A stretch of DNA of 11,647 nt from Euperipatoides rowelli (Eukaryota > Onychophora > Udeonychophora > Euonychophora > Peripatopsidae): the NCBI GenBank assembly GCA_003024985.2, contig PXIH01S0012943.1; one strand, given 5' to 3'. The position numbers and the translations under genes were made by a program. Below are positions 1 to 7,766 of the stretch, piece after piece. The notes below the pieces were generated by a model, which worked only from the letters and a program-made list of their open reading frames with translations, made no database searches and was not told the origin of the DNA. The first letter of the stretch is position 1; the number at the start of each line of letters is the position of its first letter.

Positions 1-449
1 ATGTTGTTATCATTAATATCCACTGATAAAAATCTCATATTTTTAAACCTAGCGAGCTTTCCTCCATTATTCTTCTTGTCATGTTCCCAAACCATTTTTA
101 TCAGAATATAAACATCATTTCAGATAGAATTAATATCCTTACAAATGCGAGACAAGTGGACTTGGTAGATTAACTATCCATCGGTTAATTGAGTAATGAG
201 TTTGGCAGATACAAAATTTGAGTCCTCTTTACCTGTCAATCAAACATCAGTATAATCTGATAAAGTAATATTTTTTTATATATATTTCTCATTTATTCAT
301 TTCTATTCCTGCACAATGTATTATTGTTAGACCAGTATAATTATCATATAAGTCAGGATAAAAGATGTTAACTTAGCTAAGTAAAGGAAGTAGCAATTAT
401 AAAGTAGTTAGTTCTGTTACATCAATAAATCAATTCTTTTATAATCTTT
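1..449. other. AT-rich sequence, no gene seen
   Basis: I see no coding pattern on either strand, no RNA gene and no clear repeat unit. Reading frames are short and interrupted. It may be spacer or old, unrecognisable repeat sequence leading into the repeats that start near 450. Confidence 0.5.
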
Positions 450-714
450 GTGAAGTAGACTGATAGATTAAACGCTCAGAGAAACCTTAACCCCGTTGTT
501 TATCATAGGCAAGTTATAATCAGGGTGATCTTATCAATCATAAAACTTTGTTAAAGAAGAGAATGCAATAGATATTGCTCAGAGCCGCCACAACCCTGTT
601 GTTTATCATAGGCTTGTTATGATCTGGATAATCTTACTTGCAAGTAGACATACGTGTACAAAGAAACCATAACAACATTGTTTATCATGGTTAAGTCACA
701 ATCTGGATAGTCTA
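450..714. repeat. Degenerate tandem repeat, three copies of about 70-100 bp
   Basis: Three successive blocks share an ordered set of words: an AAGTAGAC-like start, a GCTCAGAG-like or TACAAAG-like word, ACC, then TTGTTTATCAT and an (A)ATC(A/T)GG...TCT(T)A end. The core of copy 1 (474-533) and copy 2 (577-636) aligns without gaps, with about 48 of 60 positions identical by eye. Copy 3 (about 642-714) is shorter and more diverged. The offset from copy 1 to 2 is 103 bp and from copy 2 to 3 about 77-79 bp, so the unit has suffered indels. No coding function is apparent; a short open frame crossing it on the minus strand looks accidental. Confidence 0.75.
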
Positions 715-1585
715 CTTTCTCCATAAAATTCAGAATGCATAAAAACCCAACACACATATAATAAAGTTTTTTTCCCCTTATTATAAATACATAAAAATTA
801 AAAGCATACACACACTCATAAAAAATTGCAGTTTATTTCCCCAGTATTCTATATGCCATTTTAGAGAGGTGTATAGTTGGATATATTGTGCAGAAATATT
901 ATATGAGCTATATTTCAATGGGTATAGGGTATTATATATTGTAATAAGCAAGGTATAAACAAAACAATACAACAGTGTAGTAAGAATCATATTTAGCATC
1001 CATGAGCAGCATGGACCTGTAATCAGTCAGATAATAATTAAAAATTCAGATGAGTTAAGTATAAGCACAGTAAATTCAAAATTATATCAATATTTAGCTA
1101 AAATTATACAAAATAAAAATAAGAACTGAGATCTCTGTTAAAAAAGAATAGTCAAGACCAGTATTTAACAGGCTACGATAGGCCAAGAACTGTCTCATTC
1201 TCATTTACTGAAAAAGACGAACATTTTTTTATTTTTTTTCTATTAAAGGAAATATTAAAAAATTGTTTTAATATATCCAAAATAGGTATAAGCCTGACCT
1301 TAACCAGATTTGGCATCTACGGTATTAAAAAATCTTTAAATTAATATTAATAACCAATAAAATCCATATTTTTCATTTTTAATAATTAAAAAAAAAAAAA
1401 AAAATCAAAATATTTCACTTTTTAAATCCATTTTTTTGGGGGGAAACATGACTCTATTTTCCTAACTTTTAGAATATTTTCATTCATAAAATAATATTAA
1501 TAATCACATATACAAGGGTTGGATTCATAGGAGCAATCATTGATTTTTTTTTCGTTAAGACAAAAGTGATACTTTTATATAACAT
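715..1585. other. AT-rich spacer with homopolymer runs, no gene seen
   Basis: No recognisable protein or RNA gene. The stretch contains an A-run at 1388-1404, and T7 followed directly by G6 at 1431-1443. The A-run could be the tail of an old retroposed copy, but no element body upstream of it was recognised. The minus-strand open frame at 781-999 translates to a low-complexity hydrophobic peptide and is probably fortuitous. Confidence 0.5.
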
Positions 1586-2010
1586 ATGCCACGTTCAAAA
1601 CTAAATAAAATGGCTGCTGCACAAGAGATAGGAATTGAAGTAAGCTTAGGCAAGTCAGATTGCTCAGCTCCACTTGTACTATCCCACACAACAACCCATA
1701 TGCAAGTCTTTTCACCCATGGCCATACCGATAGTTCAAAGTCTAATTGATACTTTAAATAAAAATTAGAGAGCCATCCCCAGTTCATTTTAATGAAAGGT
1801 TAGTAGGAGATTTACGAAAAACCATTGAAGAACAGAGGGGTAAAATGGACAGGCTTAGTGAGCATGTTAGGGAGTTATTAAGTGATAAAAGAATTGAGAG
1901 AAAATCTTAGTCGAGAATTAATTAGTTTAAATGGGGATCTCCCTATAGCTACAGAAGAGCAAAGTACCATAGCACCAACCACAACTCAAATTAGTGACAT
2001 TGATCAGTAG
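1586..2010 (+). pseudogene. Broken coiled-coil protein relic, family not recognised
   Basis: Three consecutive plus-strand open segments in three different frames give a sensible hydrophilic protein when read in order: 1586-1765 (starts MPRSKLNKMAAAQ), about 1767-1890 (contains REPSPVHFNERL and then KTIEEQRGKMDRL), and about 1891-2007 (contains ELRENLSREL), ending at TAG 2008-2010. The middle and last segments carry Leu/Ile/Met/Val at heptad-like spacing with many Glu, Lys and Arg, which suggests a coiled coil. Both frame changes fall at short A-runs (near 1760-1764 and 1887-1890), and each equals a one-base gain. About 140 codons are represented. I do not recognise the family. It could be the first ORF of another retrotransposon, many of which encode coiled coils, or a host pseudogene. 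It ends exactly where the minus-strand LINE remnant begins. Confidence 0.5.
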
Positions 2011-3493
2011 ATCAATATCATTACAAAATAACAGGAATTGAGCCAGCAATTCTTCATTTAGAGCCTTATAAAACACATTCACAAGCCATATAGCCCTGGA
2101 GTCGAATTGCCCATCAATCTCGAAATAGCCTCGTGAAGCTCTGATAGAGAAATTTTTTTTTTTATAATCCATCAAAAATTCCTGATTTATTCCTTTCACA
2201 TTTTGGAAACAAAAAAAAAAACACATTCGCCCTGTGAATAGTGAAATTAGAGAAATCGGCATGAATGTTTTTACCTTCAAAAGCACAACTCGCAAGTGAC
2301 AAATAATGTTTTGCGGAATTTTTACTATATCAATATCCGTAGTATAGATCTGATTCATGTAATTGATAGCCATTAAATTACTATCACACTTGCACTTTTT
2401 TAGATATGTTATCATTACCCATTTTGACATTTACTGTAACAAGATTGGCACTCCTATATTTGGCCATCATGTATTTTTTCTTTGTTAGTTCCACACCTTC
2501 GATCTTACTTCTGATATTTTCTAACTTCTCAGGATTAAGAACATTTTTCTCTCTATCAAATTCAGAACGAAGCATCTGTAAATCTTGATCAATAGTTTTT
2601 TTATTCCCAATCTGATAACTAGTTAAAAGTCTATATAATTCAAATTTCACCATCTGCCACAAGGGCAGAATGTTTAATTTTCTTTTCCCAACATTTAGCA
2701 TTATATCACAAATAAATTTAGCATTAATATCATCTCCAGGAACAATTATTGGAATATATGCTTCCTAAAATATTTAGCCCCATTGTAGTCATCATGTAAA
2801 AACTTAGCTCTAATTAACAAATGGTCTGTGAATGGAACAATCAATTAATTAAATGAATACATTCCCTTCAAACTCTTTGGGAATAAAGCCTATCCAGTCA
2901 ATTGTGAGACCTATTGTCAAATCTAGTAGGCACATGGCCCATTTTTTTAACTTCAGCTATATCAATCAAATTTAATTCCTTCCTGATCATCAAAATTTAT
3001 TTTTCCTTAACTGCTGAATTCACATTAAAGTCTCTCATTAGTATCACCTCAGAACTAAAGGTTTTCGTTATTTTAATCAATTTTATAAAAAAAAACATTT
3101 TCTCTGTACCAAGATAATCGAAGCATGCACATTAAAAAGTCTGATTACTTGATCATTAAATTTCAGCTCTGTCAACATAATTCTTTCATCAATATTTTTA
3201 ATTTCAATAAGATATGGTAGCAATGTCTTAGGTATAAAAATTTATAATCCCATTTTCTTAGTTAAACATATGTTCTCATAAACTGAATGCTGTTTAAAGA
3301 CATTCAGTAATAAATTGTCAGTCTGAGCCGTGTGTATTTTCGTTTCCTGAAAAAATAAGATTGAGAAATTACTATAATTAAAACTTTTAATAATTTTTAA
3401 TTTAATGAAAGATTTCATTCTATTATTTAAGTCTCTAAGATTGAGTGACATAATGGAAATGTTTGTTAGCTTTTGAACAGAGGCACTACTCAT
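2011..3493 (-). pseudogene. LINE ORF2 fragment: endonuclease domain and linker, no reverse transcriptase
   Basis: The start codon is taken at 3493 (peptide MSSASVQKL), 44 bases after the ORF1 stop. The endonuclease motifs appear in the right order: LNLRDLNN (Asn near the start), FFQETKI (catalytic Glu), NIDER then FNVHAS, MRDFNV at 3024-3038 (family GDFN, with Gly changed to Arg), PTR...LDRLY (2883-2897), and TDH at 2821-2829 (family SDH, catalytic His). They lie in several frames; there is a stop at 3242-3244 and frame changes near 3110, 2900 and 2840. The linker (2701-2384, then 2300-2011) is Lys/Glu-rich and includes FFFCFQNVKG and NVFYKALNEE, resembling the stretch that precedes the reverse transcriptase in L1-type proteins. 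The reverse transcriptase is absent. In a working element this protein would nick target DNA and prime reverse transcription. Confidence 0.8.
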
Positions 3494-3537
3494 TTTGGAT
3501 TACCAAAATATAAAAGCATCATGCACAACCTATTACA

Positions 3538-4786
3538 CTACTTATGCTTTACTTTTTTATAAACAGGACTCTTTTCACCATTTTTACTTACTTGTGTTCC
3601 TCTTCCTCCCACACTCCTACTTCTATGTTCTTCCTTGTATTCAGGCTTCCAATATTAATGAATCCTTCCGTCTTGTATTAGGAAGCGGAATCACAGACAT
3701 ATTACAACTTGCTTTTCTGCATATCTTCAGCTTCTTTACTCATCAGCTGAACTATGAAGGAAAAATGGCATCACTCTTATTTGTATCATGCGCACAAGGA
3801 CTGTTGTTCTGTCCCTTATCTGTAGAAGGCATGTGAGTAAGTTGAGTAGTATTGATAAGTTTTGGCCCAATAGATTGCTTTCCTTGTTGAATCTGTAAAT
3901 CAGCTGATTCTTGAAAATCCATTGAATAATCATAAGTTTTTGTTGAGATTCATATTCTTCCATATTATCATTTGCATTTTGTCCTCTAACAATCGTGGAA
4001 AATAAAGTTTTATTTTCCAAATTTCTGCAGTTGTTATGATCGTTGTTATGACATTTTTTCCATGGGCATTGCACAGCTTTATGTTCTTCCACCCGGCATT
4101 TAAGGAGACAGGGTCCCGGCCTCTGATGGTCACAAATGTGTTGCATCAACATATTTTTATAAAATATGGTATATCCGTTATCGCTTTGTCAGAGTTTAAA
4201 TGCCCATTAACATTGGCAACATTGAAGTAATAAAATAACTCCTCCTGATACATTTTTTTTTCATTAGTAACTAACGTAATAATAAGATACTCAGGGTTGT
4301 CTTAATTTCCATGAAGTCATCCATATAGGGAAGCCAATGAATCCTCACCAACACTGTATTACATAGGCCCAATATCTAACTGGAACAACATAATCTTCCT
4401 CGCATTTCAAAAATTCTTGTTCAACTTGTTTGTAGTCCTGTTCTCTGTAGAAGTCAATGATCAAGTATCTGGCATTGTGGGGAAAATAAAACGCTTTGAT
4501 GTCTTAAGCCCCACTATACCAATAAGATTCTTGTTAATAGTATTAACATCTATTTTAGCATCATAGGCTTCATGGAACAGCATAAAAATGAATCTCTTGC
4601 TCGAGTACAGATTTTTAAATTGCCCATTGCAAATATCTCACACTTTTGAGGAGCTTTAAATATCTCAGAGAATAATCCTGTGTTTTTGCTCACTGTCTCA
4701 TAGTTTTTTATGCTATTTATAAAACTATTTAGCCATAAAGTTATTACTTTTGTCTGCATCGTAACTAGACTATGAAACATTCCCAT
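3538..4786 (-). pseudogene. LINE ORF1 remnant, RNA-binding protein with zinc knuckles
   Basis: The start is the ATG at 4786-4784 in CAAGATGG context, matching the plus-strand copy. Collinear matches to the plus-strand ORF1 include SIKNYETVS (cf. LLKNYSEV), KAFYFPHNARYLIID (cf. KAIYLTRNPRYLGID), CEEDYVVP (cf. CENFYVIP), DIPYFIKI (cf. DIPHLIKI) and VTIRGRDPVSLN (cf. ITINGREPLCLN). The zinc-knuckle region follows as CRVEEHKAVQC after a frameshift; the first Cys has become Ser and one T is lost within the knuckle. The C-terminal part is hydrophilic and ends with SPVYKKVKHK before TAG at 3540-3538. The total is about 416 codons, close to the 401 of the plus copy. Several stops and frameshifts make it non-functional. 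ORF1 proteins of this type bind element RNA as a ribonucleoprotein. Confidence 0.8.
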
Positions 4787-4800
4787 CTTGGTCATGTGTA

Positions 4801-5039
4801 AATCAATTAATTAATGTTAAACAATAACCAATGTTTTCCTCTTTTCTATTGTAGACATTTCAAAATTAACCACTACACTGTGAAATATAAAAATGGACAA
4901 TTTAAATAAATATGTGATTATATCATTATTGATTGTGTTCTCTGAGGTGGAGGTTCATGTTAATGACTCACCAAAGATGTCTATCTTGATCTTTTTTTTT
5001 AATACAGATAATTGTATGATATTATCTATTCTCTTCTTT
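4801..5039. other. AT-rich junction between two LINE remnants
   Basis: No gene is seen. On the minus strand it lies between the end of the RTE-like reverse transcriptase fragment and the start of the next LINE. It may hold the 3' untranslated part of the former, with a T10 run near 4991-5001 (A-run on the minus strand) as a possible tail, and any 5' untranslated region of the latter. Neither boundary can be fixed. The plus-strand open frame at 4893-5075 shows no recognisable motif. Confidence 0.4.
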
Positions 5040-5880
5040 ATCTTCTTCTTTTTTCCCCATTCTGTACATCCCTAAAGCGCTGTCACTAATCTAATTCCTG
5101 CAGATTCTTTCAAGACATTCTTATCTTATTTCCATTTCCTCTTCCTTACTTCATCCAAAAGACTATAAACACCTCCACATATTTTCCACATTTTCTCATT
5201 TCTTTTAAAATATGTCCATTTTATTTTCAACATCAAAATCATTGATCTTCTTTATCAAGTCTTTGGTTAAAAGTCCAAATCTCACATCCATATAAGAAAA
5301 CTGCCAAAACATAGCATTTTAACATCTTCAATTTGAACAGTTTGTTTACATCTCTTCTAAGAAGTTATTTTTGTTTCCAAAATGCATATTTTGCCATTCC
5401 TATTCTTGTTCAAATTTCTCTTGTGGTTCTTCCATCTTACAGGTCAATTTCCGCAAATATCTAAATTTCTTCACCTGTTCTACTATTTTTTCTTCTATTT
5501 TGATCTTGCATTTAATGTTTCCTTTGTAACCAATCACCAGTGTTTATGTCTTTCCTATATTGATTTTCAATCCCTATAATTGTTATCCAATTATATTAAT
5601 CTTTAGCAAGCTCTTTCCAATCCAGCCTTAGACTACTTGCAGTGATAACACAATGTCATCAGCATACCTTATTCTATTGAAGTTAATTCTTCTATTTTTA
5701 TCCTATCAATGTCATTTAGCGACTCCTTAATGATTTCTTCACTATATATGTTGAAAAATCAAGGAGACCACTAGCATCCTTGTCTTACACCAAAGTTTGT
5801 TTCAAACCAATCAGTGAACTTTTTATTTATCCTAAATGTTGCTGTTTGCCTTTGTACAGGTTGTTATAAATATTATTCTT
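5040..5880 (-). pseudogene. Reverse transcriptase fragment of a second LINE type (RTE-like)
   Basis: Read on the minus strand, the reverse transcriptase motifs appear in order. FGVRQGC (motif core at 5791-5774) is followed by WSP and FFNIYSEEIIKESL, with stop codons at two positions inside the block. After a frameshift comes YADDIVL at 5666-5646, the catalytic Asp pair of the polymerase. Next are GLKINIGKT, VEQVKKFRYL and, in another frame, LKCYVLAVFLYGCEIWTF (LYGCEIW at 5295-5275). This order is typical of the polymerase and following region in animal RTE-like LINEs. The fragment starts abruptly near 5880 with the earlier polymerase motifs and endonuclease missing, as expected for a 5'-truncated insertion. 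It has many stops and frameshifts and is dead. It differs from the L1/Tx1-like copies in the window. The exact clade is uncertain; the left boundary is approximate. Confidence 0.8.
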
Positions 5881-5997
5881 TTTAAAAAAAAAAACGTCCA
5901 CCTGACGGTTAAGGCAATCCATATTTATTATACAACTATTTACATATACTAGTAATCAAGTGTTGGTCGAAATTTGACCAATAAGAAAATTACCTTA
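5881..5997. other. A-run junction and short dyad
   Basis: The A-run at about 5884-5894 abuts the truncated end of the RTE-like fragment and probably marks an insertion boundary. Further on, TTGGTC (5963-5968) and GACCAA (5976-5981) form a perfect 6-bp inverted repeat around a 7-base centre. No coding sequence was seen. Confidence 0.4.
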
Positions 5998-6092
5998 GTA
6001 AAAAGCCACCACTCCTTTGCAAAAAGCCACCACAACGCTAATTTCCTTTGTAAATAGCCGCCACTCCTTAGTATAAAGCTGCTACAATGCTA
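5998..6092. repeat. Two-copy direct repeat of 43 bp, 52 bp apart
   Basis: Copy 1 (5998-6040) and copy 2 (6050-6092) align without gaps with about 34 of 43 positions identical by eye; both read GTAAA(A/T)AGCC(A/G)CCACTCCTT at the start and end in GCTA. Each copy is itself made of two related halves carrying an AAAGCCACCAC-like word, so four degenerate half-units are present. The words are GC-richer than the surroundings. It may be the internal repeat of a short element whose limits I cannot see. Confidence 0.7.
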
Positions 6093-6375
6093 TATATATA
6101 AATTTTAGCTCGTTGCACTCCCTCTCCATATAAATTTTAACTTTGCCAAATCTCACACTTCTCCGTGCGCCCAATAGGCCTATACTTAAAAAGGATCCAA
6201 AGTATTCCCTTCACGTATTAATATATAGATATACAAATATCTGGTTTTCTTTTACGGGCTTCTAAAACTGGATACAACAGTGTTGCTAGGCTTGTACTTC
6301 CGTTATCCATCTCAGAGTCCATTATCCTTTTCACTCGCCATAAATCCATTTCTGTGTTAACAAACAATATATTCC
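6093..6375. other. Spacer with a short minus-strand open frame (6218-6349)
   Basis: The minus strand has an ATG at 6349-6347 and a TAA at 6220-6218, giving 43 residues that begin MDLWRVKRIMDSEMDNG. Its composition looks more protein-like than the neighbouring frames, but there is no homologue I recognise and no partner exon. It lies immediately downstream, in the same orientation, of the tRNA-derived element, so it may simply be part of that element's body. No other feature was seen. Confidence 0.3.
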
Positions 6376-6517
6376 CAAAGTACTAAATTCCCCGGTGAAA
6401 GAAAATTTCACCAATTTTTCAGCACCGGAGCTGCCCAGGGATCGAACCTACAACCCTTTTATGTGCTCAAGCATACAATGGCCAGGTACAGAACTTTACG
6501 GCCATGCCACCTTGGCA
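6376..6517 (-). mobile_element. tRNA-derived SINE-like element
   Basis: On the minus strand, GGTTCGATCC (within 6431-6450) is a near-perfect polymerase III B box, set in GGGTTGTAGGTTCGATCCC as in a tRNA T arm. About 60 bases upstream, TGGCATGGCCGTAAAG is a plausible degenerate A box. The spacing fits a tRNA with a long variable arm (Ser or Leu type). The cloverleaf is not complete, so this is not a working tRNA gene. The sequence after the T arm (GGCAGCTCCGGTGCTG, then TTTCACCGGGGAATTTAG) is noticeably GC-richer than its surroundings and would be the SINE body. SINEs of this kind are transcribed by polymerase III and moved by LINE proteins. The 3' boundary and tail were not found. Confidence 0.65.
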
Positions 6518-7020
6518 AGTTGTTATAATTGTTAAGTCCTTTCTATCAATTTCTATATTATCCACTATGTGTACCAGGAATCTATATATGTAGCTATTTA
6601 AAGAAATAGAAAACAAACCTATATTTAGATCATTAGGATCTTGTTCGTATTTTTAAATGTTTATTAAAACTCAACTGATTATTCTTACAAAGTCTTCAAC
6701 ATTAACTTTGAAAACAATATGTTAAATGTTTCACATATTATTCAGTATTTAGTGTATGCTATCTCTAATAAAAAAAAATAAGCTATCTCTCCCTGCAATT
6801 TCCTTTGATGGTGGTTATTGGATTTGTACTGTTTGAGACTTTTTAGTTTGAATTAGACAGCGGTGGTTAAAACCTTAAAGTTGGCATGCAATGAATTAAA
6901 CATTATTATGACTGAAAAAATAATTAATTCCATTTATTTAAAAAAAAAAAAAAATAGAATAATATTGCTCAAAATAAATTTATGGCTTCTCCCCCTTTAA
7001 TCTGTAATGATTTCAATAAC
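6518..7020. other. AT-rich spacer, no gene seen
   Basis: No coding pattern or RNA gene was recognised. It includes an A-run at about 6940-6954, shortly before the tandem array that begins near 7021. Confidence 0.5.
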
Positions 7021-7766
7021 CACTGTGTCATTGTATTCAGACTAATATGACATCACTGGTGCAAAGTATTTATTAAAACCAGTGTAGCCTATAGAATTAC
7101 TAGCATATAGAAGCAAATATGAATAATAGCTAAATAGGAAAATCATATAGATTTCTAGACAGAATAACAACCTTGATGATAGGAGTAATGGAATCCTTTG
7201 CTGTTATTCCTTATTGTTTACAGACACTGATGTCACGGACATATAGTATTGATTAAAACCAATGCATAGAATAACTACCATATAGAAGCAAATATAAATA
7301 TTAACTAAATAGGAAAAACATATAGATTTCAAGACAATAAATAACAATAACAATGATAGAACTAAATATGTTCCCTATCTACTATCCAGCTTGTTTACAT
7401 CCACTAATGTCACTGGCATGAAGTATTTATTAAAACCATTGTCTAGAATAACCATCATATAGAAGCAAATAATTATGAATAATAACTAAATAGGAAAAGC
7501 ATATAGATTTATGGACAATAAATAACAGCCTCAATAAAATAAGTAATTGAGATCCCTTGCTGCTATCCCAGATTGTTTACTGAGACTGATGTCACAAGTT
7601 TAAAGTGTTTATTAAAGCCAGAGTCTAGAATAACTAGAAACAAATATGAACAATAACTTCATAGGAAAAACATATAGATTTCTAGATAATAAGTAACAAC
7701 CTCAATGATAGAAGTAATGATGATCCCTTACTGTTATCCCAGATTGTTTACATGGGATGATCTCAC
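7021..7766. repeat. Tandem array, about 4.1 copies of a 171-184 bp AT-rich unit
   Basis: Four units follow one another head to tail. Anchor words recur: TTATTAAAACC-like at ends 7080, 7260, 7437 and 7619; CATATAGATTT at 7144, 7319, 7500 and 7671; TTGTTTAC-like at about 7031, 7215, 7392, 7574 and 7745. Units are about 7031-7215, 7216-7392, 7393-7574 and 7575-7745, with a fifth cut off after a GATCTCAC at 7766. The best-kept block in each unit is the stretch around ATATAGAAGCAAATA, AACTAAATAGGAAAA and CATATAGATTT. No unit is coding. Copies differ by substitutions and small indels, so the array is old. It could be a small satellite block or the internal repeats of a non-autonomous element. Confidence 0.9.

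Larger units (their letters stand above)
2011..4800 (-). mobile_element. LINE (non-LTR retrotransposon) remnant, L1/Tx1-like plan, 3'-truncated
   Basis: Read on the minus strand this is ORF1 (4786 to 3538), a 44-base gap, then ORF2 (from 3493). ORF1 has a zinc-knuckle region and ORF2 starts with an APE-type endonuclease domain, the layout of L1/Tx1-type LINEs. The same plan recurs in the plus-strand element at 9933 onward, and the ORF1 products align along their length. The copy is dead: many frameshifts and stops, and recognisable coding ends near 2010, before any reverse transcriptase motif. No poly-A tail (plus-strand T-run) is visible at that end, so it was probably cut by deletion or rearrangement. 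The clade name is inferred from architecture and not from a tree. The 5' end of the element upstream of 4786 is not resolved. Confidence 0.8.

Noticed and set aside
1927-2430. Long minus-strand open frame read as one gene
   Set aside because: Its parts match the linker of LINE ORF2, but the end below 2010 overlaps the plus-strand relic and the upper part is out of frame with its neighbours. It is part of the ORF2 remnant and not a separate gene.
2406-3117. Plus-strand hydrophobic open frames that look like membrane proteins
   Set aside because: They are the antisense of the LINE ORF2 linker and endonuclease, whose motifs read on the minus strand.
3495-3836. Plus-strand 113-codon open frame
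   Set aside because: It is antisense to the ORF1 tail of the minus-strand LINE, where the protein-like reading and the basic C-terminus lie.
5895-5985. Second tRNA-like head (ACGGTTAAGGC word followed by a 6-bp dyad)
   Set aside because: The word resembles a Ser/Leu tRNA D arm, but no acceptable B box follows and the dyad loop is not a T loop. The support is too thin.
6431-6516. Functional tRNA gene
   Set aside because: The B box is good, but the acceptor and anticodon stems do not pair convincingly and the A box is degenerate, so a SINE head is the better reading.
7021-7766. CRISPR array
   Set aside because: The units are about 180 bp and repetitive throughout, with no short identical repeats separated by unique spacers, in a eukaryotic context.
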